From UBA11740 sp049273695 (GTDB lineage: Bacteria > Acidobacteriota > Blastocatellia > Pyrinomonadales > Pyrinomonadaceae): a stretch of DNA of 64,000 nt. Of the stretch, positions 1 to 10,000 are shown one piece after another (positions within the stretch are counted from its first letter, which is position 1; every line of letters begins with the position of its first letter). The position numbers and the translations under genes were made by a program. Where the stretch lies: positions 29,308 to 93,307 of the forward strand of contig JBASRE010000022.1 in NCBI GenBank assembly GCA_049273695.1, given 5' to 3'. The notes below the pieces were generated by a model. It was given only the letters and a program-made list of their open reading frames with translations. It ran no database searches and was not told the origin of the DNA.

Positions 1-27
1 TTTGGTTCGTCTCGTCTGTTCAATGAT

Positions 28-291
28 CTAGGACTGCTTCATTCGTCTTAATTGGGATTCAAGTGCTGTTTCAAACGCTTCTACTTCCGCGCGAAGAAAG
101 CGAACGGATCTGCCAAGACGGATTGGCGTTAATTTGTCCGTTCCACATTTTCGACCATAGATTGCGCTCGGTGAGATGGACCAGCGCACAGCGAGTTCCG
201 ACACCGAAAGGTATCGGGATTGGGTGCGTTTTCGAATTCTCGATGCATCGAAAGACATAAAGTAATTGCTGTAAACGCGGCTACTCGTCAC
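28..291 (-). CDS. Excisionase-type helix-turn-helix protein
   Basis: A small basic protein whose residues about 27-80 look like an HTH_17/excisionase fold: YLSVSELAVRWSIS is the first helix pair, followed by a GRSVRF-type wing and an EVEAFE helix. Such proteins usually act as recombination directionality factors or local regulators. It starts with GTG and overlaps the end of the upstream DUF5372-like gene by 11 bp, so it is probably translated with the recombinase operon. An alternative ATG at 258 would remove 11 residues; neither start has a clear Shine-Dalgarno sequence. The role in excision is inferred from fold and context. Confidence 0.6.
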   Translation of the reverse strand: MTSSRVYSNYFMSFDASRIRKRTQSRYLSVSELAVRWSISPSAIYGRKCGTDKLTPIRLGRSVRFLRAEVEAFETALESQLRRMKQS

Positions 292-607
292 GTCCCCGAC
301 AGTGCACTGTCATTTTATTGCGGAGGTACTCCAGGAACTGGATAATCGCGTCAGCTTGGGCCAAGTCGATCTGGTGAGCGCTTCTACTTGATTTAGTTAT
401 TGGATAGTCGGTCCACAAAACATCGACCGTTACTCTTTTGCTACCTGGCATCTCAAGCTGCAACTCCGGATGTCGTCCAGCGATTTTCTTAACTATTCGG
501 CCTTTTTGACCGTAAAAAGGACTGCTGCTAAAGGTGATAGTTGCGTATTTCTCGGATTTGTAAGGTTGAGAGGCATCGTACGATGGCTCATGATATTGCT
601 GTTTCAC
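281..607 (-). CDS. DUF5372-like protein of the recombinase operon
   Basis: Short protein (about 108 residues) with a small beta-rich core: an ATITFSSSPFYGQ strand, a GRIVKKIAG strand and a VDVLWTDY motif. This is the arrangement I associate with DUF5372 proteins encoded beside large serine recombinases. The longest frame opens at 703, but that would overlap the recombinase by 86 bp. A GTG at 607 lies just after AAAGAGGG and begins 10 nt past the recombinase stop, so I prefer it. Function unknown; the tight coupling suggests a partner or regulator of the recombinase. Confidence 0.6.
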   Translation of the reverse strand: MKQQYHEPSYDASQPYKSEKYATITFSSSPFYGQKGRIVKKIAGRHPELQLEMPGSKRVTVDVLWTDYPITKSSRSAHQIDLAQADAIIQFLEYLRNKMTVHCRGRDE

Positions 608-617
608 GATGCCCTCT

Positions 618-2726
618 TTACCTACTAGTGCGAGAATTCTTTGATTCACGACCGGAGTCAGCGATCCAGTTACGCTTTTGCATTGCCTGACGAAGTTGCT
701 CAAATTGAGGTGAATCTATTTTGATCCACCAAGGACTCGTTGGACCCGAGCGGATAGCATCCAGTTTCCCGACTCTGCACAAATGACAGATAGATGCCTG
801 ACAAACTCCTAGCGCCTTGGCGACGTCTCTGGTGTTGTAGCGATCGTCGCCTCGTGGGCCGGTCCTATCTGGCGCATGATGATCGGGGCAACGTGGAATA
901 TTTCGGGAGCTTCTGAGGCTATGTACAGACTGTGGAGTAAACTTCTTTTGGACCGACCGGCGACCATAGCCTAAAGCATTAAGCTTTTCCGCGCTCACAC
1001 GATCGGGATGGGTTGTAGCCATGTCTTTGATTACGGCGATCACCTCTGGATCGCTTTCATGGCTCCTCGGGAAACTCGGACATGAAATTTCTTGCTCCAG
1101 CCTTCCTCCGCTTATCCATCTGACGGTCATGTGAATAAGATCGGGCCTTCGAAGCAAAATGACATCTTTGATAAGGAGTCTGGTCAATTGCTTTCGGTCT
1201 TTGTCCGTAGTTGAAACAGCATGCCAGAGGACTGCGAGATTTTGGGCGACCGTCGATAGGCGCTTCACAGTAGCAGCCAAAGTCTCTGGGGATGGCGGAG
1301 AAGGAAGATCGCGTTCGGTGTTTTTAATTTTATCAACTCGCTGTAGCGCCTGTTCCCACTCGTCCTGTAGTTGGTTGGCCACGTGTCGATTCTGAATCGC
1401 GGCTTGCCTGAACAATCGACCAGCGTTTTCGGCTTCCTTTTCAGCCTCCCGCAGTTGGAATCTCCATCGGTCTCGAATGGCGGCACTCTCGTCTTCGAAG
1501 TGCTTGAAATTTGCTTCGGCAAGTTCCAGCTGGGCTGGTTCGAACGCTTTGAGGACTAACTCTGTGACGGTTGCGTCTACTTTTTTACCTGTGAGCTTCT
1601 GACAGCTGCGCTGTCCGGTCTGTTGATCTCCGTGACAATAATAAACAGGGTGCCTTTTTGCTCCGGGATATTTGACGAGCATTGATCGCCCACAAACGCC
1701 ACATCGCACAAGGCCTTGCACGAGTGCCTGTCCACGGTTAATTGCGCCGGGGCTTTCTAGGCGGTTGCGATTATCTTTAAGCCGCTGGAGATTTCGGCGG
1801 TAACGCTCTTCTGTAATGTAGGCTTCGTGATTTTCTCGAATAACAATCGCCCAATCCTCCGGCGGGACGAGAACGCGGCGACCAGTGGTTTCCATTGTGT
1901 CGCTCGATATAACCTGAATGTCAGTTCGGGTTTGACCGTGTACATAGATTCCCGCGTACATCGGGTTGTGAAGCATCGAGCGCGCTCGGCTATAAGTCAG
2001 TTCGACAAGTTTGGTGTCAGCATGAAACCCGCCGTCATAATAGCGATTCGGGGCCAGTAAACTATGGCGTCGATAATAACGAACAGTTTCTAAACAGGAG
2101 CCGAGCTCCTCGAATTTATCGAACAGTAATCGAACCGTTTCTTGAACTTCGGGCGAAGGATCAAAAACGATGCAGCCGCTCGTGTCATAAACATAGCCCG
2201 CAGGTAGAAGGCGGCGCAGCTTACCCTCTTTCGCGCGCTGTAAGCGACCACCGTTAAGCCGGCTCGTGATCAGGTGGAGTTCTGCATCGCTAAGCGTTCC
2301 CTTGATGCTAAGTAAAAGACGGTCGTTGAATACTCGTGGGTTGTGCACGCCCTGTTCATCGATGATCAGTGTATTGCGAGTGATGCATAATTTGACGAGT
2401 AGGTGCCAGTCGCTTGAATCTCGCGCTAGCCGAGAGGCTTCCAAACTGAATACAGCTCCGACATTTCCCATCACAATGTCTCTCAGCATGATCTTGAAGC
2501 CGTCTCGCCCATCCAACGATGCGCCGGATTGTCCTTGATCTTGATCCACCGTGATTATTTTTTCTTCCGGCCATCCGAGTTCCTTTGCGCGCTCGACCAG
2601 GTTGTACTGGCGCGCCGTGCTGGCAGTGTTGAATTGCACCTGGTGAAGACTCGATTGGCGAACGTAGACATACGCCAGGCGGTCAGTGTGATCTCGTTGG
2701 ATTTTTGACAGGTCGTTCGTGCTCAT
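618..2726 (-). CDS. Large serine recombinase (resolvase/invertase family)
   Basis: Site-specific recombinase of the large serine family. The N-terminal catalytic domain carries YVYVRQSS (nucleophile serine near residue 25), the DQGQSGAS loop and the SRLARDSSD arginine motif. A recombinase domain follows, then a zinc ribbon (CGVCGRSM with a later YYCHG and C), a coiled-coil region, and an unusual C-terminal HTH module (RYNTRDVAKALGV). The open frame extends to 3026, but the ATG at 2726 (MSTNDLSKI) gives the normal N-terminus and follows a small gene by 4 nt. It probably catalyses integration or excision of the element that carries this region; an att site was not identified. Confidence 0.88.
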   Translation of the reverse strand: MSTNDLSKIQRDHTDRLAYVYVRQSSLHQVQFNTASTARQYNLVERAKELGWPEEKIITVDQDQGQSGASLDGRDGFKIMLRDIVMGNVGAVFSLEASRLARDSSDWHLLVKLCITRNTLIIDEQGVHNPRVFNDRLLLSIKGTLSDAELHLITSRLNGGRLQRAKEGKLRRLLPAGYVYDTSGCIVFDPSPEVQETVRLLFDKFEELGSCLETVRYYRRHSLLAPNRYYDGGFHADTKLVELTYSRARSMLHNPMYAGIYVHGQTRTDIQVISSDTMETTGRRVLVPPEDWAIVIRENHEAYITEERYRRNLQRLKDNRNRLESPGAINRGQALVQGLVRCGVCGRSMLVKYPGAKRHPVYYCHGDQQTGQRSCQKLTGKKVDATVTELVLKAFEPAQLELAEANFKHFEDESAAIRDRWRFQLREAEKEAENAGRLFRQAAIQNRHVANQLQDEWEQALQRVDKIKNTERDLPSPPSPETLAATVKRLSTVAQNLAVLWHAVSTTDKDRKQLTRLLIKDVILLRRPDLIHMTVRWISGGRLEQEISCPSFPRSHESDPEVIAVIKDMATTHPDRVSAEKLNALGYGRRSVQKKFTPQSVHSLRSSRNIPRCPDHHAPDRTGPRGDDRYNTRDVAKALGVCQASICHLCRVGKLDAIRSGPTSPWWIKIDSPQFEQLRQAMQKRNWIADSGRESKNSRTSR

Positions 2727-2730
2727 GCTC

Positions 2731-2961
2731 TTACAGTGCCTGTTTACTCTGGCTGAAAAGGCCGGATTCGGAGTTGCTATCGTCAAGACCATCAAGAGCA
2801 AAATCAGCGACCTCTGCCCTAATGTAGGCACAGCAGAAGTTTGAAAGGATACGGATCGCTTTCTCTCGCACGTGCGCGTCAAGATCGTTCCACACGGATT
2901 CGGGCGTCTTGATCGGCTCGTCACCGGCATCCCAATCCGGGTTGCAACCTGCTGAATACAC
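2731..2961 (-). CDS. Small acidic helical protein upstream of recombinase
   Basis: A 76-residue open frame ending 4 nt before the recombinase start. It contains ESVWNDLDAHVREKAIRIL followed by a hydrophobic helix with two cysteines and an acidic tail. I recall similarly placed helical small proteins next to large recombinases in other bacteria, so translational coupling is plausible. No domain is recognised and the start is uncertain. It might instead be a fortuitous open frame, since the recombinase frame is also open here. Confidence 0.45.
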   Translation of the reverse strand: MYSAGCNPDWDAGDEPIKTPESVWNDLDAHVREKAIRILSNFCCAYIRAEVADFALDGLDDSNSESGLFSQSKQAL

Positions 2962-3247
2962 ACAAAGGCGCTTTCAGCCCTTTTTTTCGGCATTGACAAC
3001 TTAGAACGATGGATTTGTCGCTTCATACTGTAGGCAAGGTGCGGCTCTGCCCAGGCATCCCGGATCCAGTTCGCCCCGCACGTCGGCGGGATCTGATTGC
3101 ATGCGGATGGGTGCGTCGCTCTCGCTCGTTGCTGCCTAAGACAATCTATGAATGTCAGTGACAGCTCTGCGCGATCCAGGACCGGCCTGGTCCAATCAGT
3201 ACATCAGAACTACAGAGTGACGATACCCGAGGCTACTAAAAATGCGG

Positions 3248-3276
3248 GCGAGTAAATATTCACTCCAAATACTCGC
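3248..3276 (-). terminator. Hairpin downstream of the minus-strand gene at 3307
   Basis: A 7-bp perfect inverted repeat (GCGAGTA/TACTCGC, 15-nt loop). Read on the minus strand it follows the stop of the gene at 3307-4254 by about 30 nt and is followed by an ATTTTTAG run, so it fits a rho-independent terminator. The stem is short, so termination is inferred. Confidence 0.4.
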
Positions 3277-3306
3277 TCGTTAAGTACATCGGAGCACCCC
3301 GAATAC

Positions 3307-4254
3307 TCACCTTGGGTTTGTCGCTGCTTCTTTGCGCGCAATTCCAAGCTGCCGTCTCAATTCAGCCTCGCCACGAAAGTCTTTGCCGATTATTGTTTTG
3401 AAGCGCTTGCCAGAGATCAGTAGAGCAACTTCACTGGGTTTCAACCTGATAATGTTTTCAATGTCGTCTTTATCTAGGCACTTGTGGCGTTCCTCAATCT
3501 GCCGGCGCCATGAGCCTTTCTTGTTATGTTTGTAAATAGACTTGGCATCCTGACACTCGGGAAGAATGGAGTTGTAGTAGGTCAATATCTCCGCTCTTTC
3601 GGTTTTGGAGGTTGTGGCCGATGGACCGGGTCTTAAGTCAGCCCACGATCGTTTGAGATTTTTCCCGTTAAAATGTGCGAGACCGTCCCACATCTTTCGA
3701 ACGGTGTACTTGTCTCCAAATGCAAATCTTCCGGTCTTCTCCAAATCACACACCAGCGCGAACAATACCTCCGTAAGTAGTCGATATGGGACTTCGAGCA
3801 TGGCAGAAGGAAGCCTATGAATAAACATCAAGTAGGCGCCCACGCTGTATGAGTCTATAACTTGTTGTAAGCTCGGATTCTGAAGCTTGCACCTAGCCCT
3901 AAGTGCTGCTTTTTCCTGTTTCCGGAGGTCGCCTAGGATGGTACGTACCATCCGGTTCACGAGCTTAGTGAACTGTTTCGGTAGCTCCAGATAGTCGTAA
4001 ATAAAAGCGAGAGTCCCGAAGTGCGTGTTGACTGAAAAGTGCGCTACAAGATCACCCTTACGGCTGACCGTAAAAGGACCGTAGGAAGGTGTAACTTCAT
4101 CCGTCCCAAAAATCTTTTCAATCTCAAAACCGATGCGCTCCGGCAACGCGATCTTGCGAACGACTTTCCTTTTCCTTTTACGTTTATCAGACGGCAGGCG
4201 TCCTTTTGACTTTGATCGATCAGAAACCATGGCACTCCTTCTTGACCGTCTCAA
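3307..4254 (-). CDS. Hypothetical basic protein, function unknown
   Basis: A 315-residue soluble protein that I do not recognise. The first 35 residues are very basic (SKSKGRLP and a KRKRKRK run), suggesting nucleic-acid binding or a disordered tail. The centre is helical with a long charged stretch (DLRKQEKAALRARCKL), and the C-terminus ends in a helical EAELRRQLGIARKEA segment. No membrane segments or catalytic motif are evident. It stands alone, between the recombinase module and a DUF3800 gene, with its own putative terminator. It looks like accessory-region cargo. Confidence 0.6.
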   Translation of the reverse strand: MRRSRRSAMVSDRSKSKGRLPSDKRKRKRKVVRKIALPERIGFEIEKIFGTDEVTPSYGPFTVSRKGDLVAHFSVNTHFGTLAFIYDYLELPKQFTKLVNRMVRTILGDLRKQEKAALRARCKLQNPSLQQVIDSYSVGAYLMFIHRLPSAMLEVPYRLLTEVLFALVCDLEKTGRFAFGDKYTVRKMWDGLAHFNGKNLKRSWADLRPGPSATTSKTERAEILTYYNSILPECQDAKSIYKHNKKGSWRRQIEERHKCLDKDDIENIIRLKPSEVALLISGKRFKTIIGKDFRGEAELRRQLGIARKEAATNPR

Positions 4255-4748
4255 ATCTCAATCGAAAATCGGCCAAGTTAATCATGGTTCGGTAGAATCT
4301 CACCATGTAGGGTTGATGAACTCAAGACCCTCGGCGCCCAACCCGACACAGGGACTTGCCGGAACTGAGTGGAGGACTTGGAGGCTTTGCGGAGAGTTTG
4401 GCGGTTGGGCTCCCGTGGCAGAATGAGAGCGAAGAAGGGGAAAATAAATTAAAGCTTCTCGGCGGGAATGGAGCGAAGCGGGATGTAGGCGAGGCCTATT
4501 GATTCAGCGTGCACTTGCGCGCGCAATTGCGTAGTGACAGGAGAGAGGTTTTGTGTTCTTTGAAGGAATGGAATGAGCGCTCACTCCCGTGAGATATTGT
4601 TATTTTGAGGGCGGGCAACTAGCTGAACGACGCTCCGTAGAGTCACTGTTGCATGGTCAATTGACAATAGCTCGATTGAGAAAACAGAAAAAGGTGTTTT
4701 AGTTCATCGCAGGAGAGACCACTTGGCTCTCCGACTACTACAAGAAAA
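4255..4748. other. Intergenic region without a supported gene
   Basis: About 490 bases between divergent genes. Only short, unconvincing open frames occur. The stretch should hold promoters for both the minus-strand gene at 4254 and the DUF3800 gene at 4749. I see no clear -35/-10 pair, tRNA or stable hairpin. Confidence 0.5.
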
Positions 4749-5531
4749 ATGTTAATGCTAAACGCATTCTTGGATGAGACTGGCCATGGGGACGACCCTA
4801 AGACGATGTTCTTAGGAATCGCAGGCTGTCTGACAAGTGCAGCAGTATGGAGGAAGGTCGAAATCAAATGGAGCGAGGCGCTCGCATCGGAAGGGCTACC
4901 TTATTTCCACATGAAGGAATACGCTTTTTCAGTTGGCGCATTCAAGGATTGGCAAAAAGACGAAGATCGTAGACGGAAGATTTACGGCGCGTTGTGGAAC
5001 ATCATTTTAGAAGCGCAATTGATTCCTCTTGGTGGCTTCGTGCGGCTCGAAAGTTATCAACAAGAGCTGACTGGGCAAGAGCACCATATTTTTAGAGATG
5101 CGTATTTTCTATGCTACCTGCAATGCTTAAGGTTCCTGGCTCAATATGTAGAGTCTGATCAGGTTAGTAACCTCGCTACTAGTTTTGACGATAAGGAAGG
5201 CTTCAAAGGCGAAGCGTCCAAGATACATGGTGTGTTGTCGGATCGGTTTCAGGGGAAGATACCACCACCGATATTTAGCGATATGCGCAAGGTCCTTCCA
5301 CTGCAAGTGGCAGATATTATCGCGTACGAATCTAAGAAAGAATTTGAGCGTCAATTGCTAAAGCCGGGGGAGACACCACGGTGGGGATTTTATCAGCTTG
5401 AAAAGTTGATCTCTCAATCTGCACCCCATGAACCCGTACGGTTTGGCGATGCGGATTGTCCAATTGCTCTTTTTTCAAAAGAGGAACTGGCAAAAATCTC
5501 TGCGGTGCAAAAACTTGCCCATGATGAGTGA
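4749..5531 (+). CDS. DUF3800 domain protein
   Basis: A 260-residue protein with the DUF3800 pattern. The N-terminal strand NAFLDETGHG carries the acidic residue typical of this RNase H-like fold, a second strand follows with YFHMKEY, and the C-terminal helix has VADIIAYESKKEFE, matching the conserved aspartate helix. DUF3800 proteins are widespread in mobile and defence regions and are presumed nucleases, but activity is unproven. Start alternatives are two methionines (MLMLN); both keep the domain complete. A second, much larger DUF3800 protein occurs at 51321-53513. Confidence 0.75.
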   Translation: MLMLNAFLDETGHGDDPKTMFLGIAGCLTSAAVWRKVEIKWSEALASEGLPYFHMKEYAFSVGAFKDWQKDEDRRRKIYGALWNIILEAQLIPLGGFVRLESYQQELTGQEHHIFRDAYFLCYLQCLRFLAQYVESDQVSNLATSFDDKEGFKGEASKIHGVLSDRFQGKIPPPIFSDMRKVLPLQVADIIAYESKKEFERQLLKPGETPRWGFYQLEKLISQSAPHEPVRFGDADCPIALFSKEELAKISAVQKLAHDE

Positions 5532-5634
5532 GCTAAAAGAAACTCAGACCACCAGGGAAAACCGCGATTGCGACGTGTCGAGGAAAGGTAAACAGACCAA
5601 AGTCAGTTGAACAGAAGAATAGCGAAATACCGCC

Positions 5635-6132
5635 ATGCTTGATCCAATCGTAATCCTAATTGCTCGGGAGGAAGTCGAGTCGCAAGACATCAGCCGGATT
5701 CTTAGTATGCTCAAGACGCTGCTATCAAATCCCGAAACGGCAAAGAAACATTTCGAGAAGATAGACATCGCGTTTCATGGCTACGACGATGACACACGCG
5801 AGCTCTTTGAGATTCCGGAAGTGCGTAACTCCGTCTTCAAGCTGGACGAGGCTTTCCCGTATTGGTTTTATTTTTTGTCTAAAAACGCTCTGGGTTTGCA
5901 AGCCCTAGTCCTCTGTTTCCTGCCGCCTTATCTAACCGAAGAAGCGAAAGCGGAAATTTTTCCCGAAAGACTGCAACCTCTGCTATTAGAAAGATGGTTT
6001 CCCGCCATGAATCAGGTTTGTGAGTTCGTCAAAATGCCAGAGGAAGAGATCGTGACGAGTTACGTTGCAAACGGTAGGCTGCCGGATATCGAGGGAATTG
6101 AAGTCAGAAGCCCTGATTTCGGTTCTAATTAG
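5635..6132 (+). CDS. Conserved hypothetical, possibly CRR6-like domain
   Basis: A 165-residue soluble acidic protein. The central pattern IAFHGYDDDTRELFEIPEV, then LDEAFPYWFYFLS, resembles small bacterial proteins annotated as chlororespiratory-reduction-6-like, of unknown role. I recall that family only by pattern, so the label is tentative. No catalytic residues or membrane segments are seen. It follows the DUF3800 gene in the same orientation with about a 100-nt gap, and precedes the higBA pair. Confidence 0.55.
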   Translation: MLDPIVILIAREEVESQDISRILSMLKTLLSNPETAKKHFEKIDIAFHGYDDDTRELFEIPEVRNSVFKLDEAFPYWFYFLSKNALGLQALVLCFLPPYLTEEAKAEIFPERLQPLLLERWFPAMNQVCEFVKMPEEEIVTSYVANGRLPDIEGIEVRSPDFGSN

Positions 6133-6321
6133 TTTTTCGACCCCTCCGTGTTCCAAATGCACCCAAAAAGCCGCGCTTTAAACGTTCAACAAATCGGGAG
6201 TGAATAAAGCGGAAGGGACAAATCGCACAATACTCTCCAATAGCCGTCGAGAATCTTGAACTGATCTTTAAAGAGAAACGGTTGCTCCCAAAATGGGATC
6301 GTGCCATAATCATGACCGCCA

Positions 6322-6621
6322 ATGAGGATCATTTCCCGCAAGACATTGCGCTTGTTTTGGGAGAAACCGGAATATGCGGATTCTGAACAGGCACTCAAAG
6401 CGTGGTTCCGAGAGGCGTCTAATGCGGATTGGGCCAGTCCCGCGCAGATTAAGGCTGCGTTCGGCACCGCCAGTATCATCGCGAACAATCGAGTTGTATT
6501 CAATATTGGTGGCAACAAATATCGACTCGTCGTTAGAGTGAATTATCCGTACCGCGTAATGTACGTTCGGTTTATTGGAACGCATGCTGAATACGACCGA
6601 ATCAACGTAGAAGAGATTTGA
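6322..6621 (+). CDS. higB: HigB-type toxin (mRNA interferase)
   Basis: A 99-residue RelE/HigB-superfamily toxin. Characteristic features are the N-terminal MRIISRKTLRLFWEKPEY, the central NNRVVFNIGGNKYRLVVRV strand pair and YRVMYVRFIGTHAEYD at the C-terminus, typical of the HigB_toxin family. These proteins cleave mRNA on the ribosome. The antitoxin begins 2 nt after its stop, in the toxin-first order characteristic of higBA. The pair is likely autoregulated by the antitoxin, though I did not pinpoint an operator. Confidence 0.88.
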   Translation: MRIISRKTLRLFWEKPEYADSEQALKAWFREASNADWASPAQIKAAFGTASIIANNRVVFNIGGNKYRLVVRVNYPYRVMYVRFIGTHAEYDRINVEEI

Positions 6622-6623
6622 AC

Positions 6624-6989
6624 ATGAAGATTAAACCAATCAAAAACAATCGCGACTACCAGGAGGCCTTGAAGGAAATCGACCGACTCATGGACGCTCG
6701 TTCAAACACCCCCGAAGGCGATCATCTCGATGTGCTTGTGACCCTGGTTGAGGCGTGGGAAGAAAAGCATTGGCCCATTGACTCGCCCGATCCCGTCGAG
6801 GCTATCTTGTTTGCCATGGACCAGCGCGGCCTTTCCCGACGCGATCTTGAGCCATTCATCGGCAGCAGGGCACGGGTGGCGGAAGTGCTCAATCACAAGC
6901 GGTCACTCACGTTACCAATGATTCGTCGTCTACACGACGGGCTAGGAATCCCTGCTGAAGTTCTGATCGGTGAAAGCGTGGCCGCATAG
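6624..6989 (+). CDS. higA: HigA-type antitoxin with XRE domain
   Basis: Antitoxin partner of HigB: an acidic N-terminal region (about 50 residues) with YQEALKEIDRLMDA, then an HTH (AMDQRGLSRRDLEPFIGSRARVAEVLN) and the typical C-terminus LTLPMIRRLHDGLGIPAEVL. It neutralises HigB and represses the operon by analogy to the family. The ATG at 6624 is preferred over an in-frame TTG at 6618 that would overlap the toxin stop. Together with higB it forms a complete TA module that could stabilise the island. Confidence 0.88.
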   Translation: MKIKPIKNNRDYQEALKEIDRLMDARSNTPEGDHLDVLVTLVEAWEEKHWPIDSPDPVEAILFAMDQRGLSRRDLEPFIGSRARVAEVLNHKRSLTLPMIRRLHDGLGIPAEVLIGESVAA

Positions 6990-7037
6990 AATCTGGAAGA
7001 TGTAGATGGGCACCCATTCAAACTGGGTACCTCGATC

Positions 7038-10000
7038 GTGCTTGATGCTGAGTTCGCGCGCGATTTCCTAATGCTCTCAGACCTTACATTTCTAACGAAC
7101 GAACCGGACAGAAAGCTCTCCGCCCGTCTCAACGATCTTTTGGCCAAATCAAGCCGTTTTGACTGCTTGGTCGGCTACTTCTATTTGAGCGGCTTCAATC
7201 TTATTCAGAATGCGCTTGAACCATGTGAGAAGATTCGGATCCTCATTGGTCTTCAGACTGAACGCGATGTTTACGAGGCGCTACAGCGCGCAAAAACTCA
7301 AGAAGGTCTTTCATTCCAACCTCAAGCTGAATCCGTAAAACGATTCAAGCAGCTCGTTCTGAACCAACTCGAACATGCCGAAGAAACTATCGAGGTTGAA
7401 GCAAGCATTGAACAGTTGGTTCGGTGGTGTCGCGAAGGCAAAGTTGAAATTCGCGCTTACGATAAAGCGCAGATTCACTCGAAGGTGTACATCTTCACCT
7501 TTGATAAAAGCCAAATCAATAAAGGCCATGTCATTACCGGGTCAAGCAATCTTTCCTTGCGCGGTTTGCATGAGAACCTTGAATTCAATGTCGAGCTAAA
7601 AGATAGTCGCGACTATGATTTTGCAGCCGGGCGATTTGAAGAACTTTGGAATGATTCCGTCGAGGTTACGCAGGAGTTCGTTAGGGCTGTAAACTCAGAG
7701 TCGCACCTAGCCCAATTCTCGCCTTATCATCTCTATCTCAAGTTTCTCTACGAGTATTTTCAAACGGAGCTGAATCAACCTCGAGAGCTCGATCAGGATT
7801 ATCAGCCAGAGGGGTTCGTTCGATTCCAATATCAACAAGACGCTGTACTGACTGCGAAACGCATTGTCGAAGAGTACGGGGGAGTGTTCCTAGCCGATGT
7901 CGTTGGGCTTGGGAAAACCTATATGGCAGCAATGCTCGCTCGCGAGCTTGAAGGGCGGAGCCTTGTCATTGCTCCGCCAGCCCTCATCGATAGAAACAAC
8001 CCGGGAGCCTGGCAGAATGTCTTTAACGATTTCGGTGTTCGCGGTTTTCATGCTGAATCGGTGGGCAAGTTAGATCAGATTCTGAAATTCGACCTTAGCA
8101 AATATAAGAATGTCTTTATCGATGAAGCTCATCGCTTCAGGAACGAAGACAATGAAACTTACGCAAAGCTCCACCGCATCTGCCGAAAGAAGCAGGTGAT
8201 TTTGGTTACGGCGACGCCATTCAATAATCGTCCGAACGACCTATTGAGCCAATTGAAGCTATTTCAGGATTCACGCAACAGTAGACTTCCGCATCTGCCG
8301 AACCTCGATAGTTTCTTTAACGGCTTGAACAAGCGCCTCAAGCCGTTCAATCGCGTCGACGATCGAGAAGAGTACGTTCGGGTCATGCGCGAGAATGCGC
8401 GTGACGTGCGCGAGAGAATACTGAAGCACCTCATGGTCCGTCGCACGCGCGGTGAGATCTCCCGCTTCTATGAGGTGGATCTGCGAAAACAGAATTTGAG
8501 ATTTCCTGAGGTTGAAGCTCCTCAATCGGCTTTCTACGAACTGTCGGAAAGCGAAAACGAGATTTTTACGCGCACTATTGAGCGCATCACCAAACAAATC
8601 ACCTACGCTCGCTATCGGCCGCTGACCTACCCCAAAGATGCTTTATCGGAAAATGTAACGGCGGCGCAGTTCAACCTCGCCGGCTTCATGAAGGTGTTGT
8701 TGGTTAAGCGGCTGGAAAGCAGCTTTGAGGCGTTTCGGAAAACGGTGGGACGCTTCATTTCGGCCTATGCAAAGTTTATCGCGGCTTACGAACAGGGTTT
8801 TGTTTACGTCAGCAAAAAGAAGACGGCGTTGATTTTTGAATTGATAGAAGCGGGTGAGATTGACGCTATCGAGGAACTAATCGAGTCGGAGGAGGTCGAG
8901 CGTTACGACGCCGCGAGCTTTAAACCGGAGCTTATTCGAGACTTGAAAAGTGATTATCGAGTTTTGCAGGCCATCCAGGAAGACTGGACACACGTGCATC
9001 GCGATCCCAAATGGGAGAAGCTGAAGCTCCTCCTTCAGACCGATAAGACACTACATGATTCCAAACTGCTTCTGTTCAGCGAATCAAAAGAAACCGCGGA
9101 ATACCTTTGCCAGCGCATGATCGCGGAGTTGGAAGAGAACCCACTATTCTTTTCAGGGAGTTCTCGAAAGAGTCTGCGCGAAGAAGTACTTAATAATTTT
9201 GATGCGCGAGTACGAAGGCCGAAAGACGATTATCGCATTTTGATCACCACGGACGCTTTATCTGAGGGCGTGTCGCTTCATCGCGCCAATGTGGTTATCA
9301 ATTACGATATCCCGTGGAATCCGACTCGGATGATGCAGCGCGTCGGCCGCATCAATCGAGTGGATACAAAATTTGATCGCGTCTTTACCTATACCTTCTT
9401 TCCATCGAAAGAGGGGAACGATGAAATCGGATTGCGAGAAGCAGCCGAAGCCAAAATCGAAGCGTTTATTGAAATGCTTGGCGCCGATGCCCGGTTGTTG
9501 ACTGAAAACGAAGAAATAAAATCATTCAATCTCTTCGCGCGTATCACATCGAAAGAAACATTGACGGGTGAGACCGGTGAAGAAGAAGACAGCGAACTGA
9601 AGTATCTAAGAGTTATCCGCGACGTTCAAGACAACCAAACGGATCTGTTCGCGAAGGTTAAGAATTTGCCCCGGAAAGCACGCGCCGCGCGCGAGCTGAA
9701 GCCGTATGCAAGCGCCCTCATAACCTATTTCAGGCTGGGGAAACTGGACAAGTTTTATCTGGCAACGGGAGACCAAGCGACGGCTGATGAGTTGGACTTT
9801 CTCACCGCGGCTAGAATGCTGGAAAGCGATAGCTTGGATAAGATGCCGCTTGGTAAAGACTTTTTCGCCTTGCTGAAGAAGAATCAGTCAGAATTTGATA
9901 GGTCGATGCAAGCTGATCGAGAAATCGTGCATGCAGCGTCTTCTAACCGGGACGCGGCAACTAAACTCCTGCGCCGTCTTCATGTGATCAAAGAAGATCA

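Noticed and set aside
281..703. Long version of the DUF5372-like gene starting at 703
   Set aside because: It would overlap the recombinase end by 86 bp; GTG 607 has a ribosome site and almost no overlap.
2731..3026. Extension of the recombinase frame upstream to 3026
   Set aside because: The added 100 residues do not resemble a recombinase and start ATG 2726 gives the standard N-terminus.
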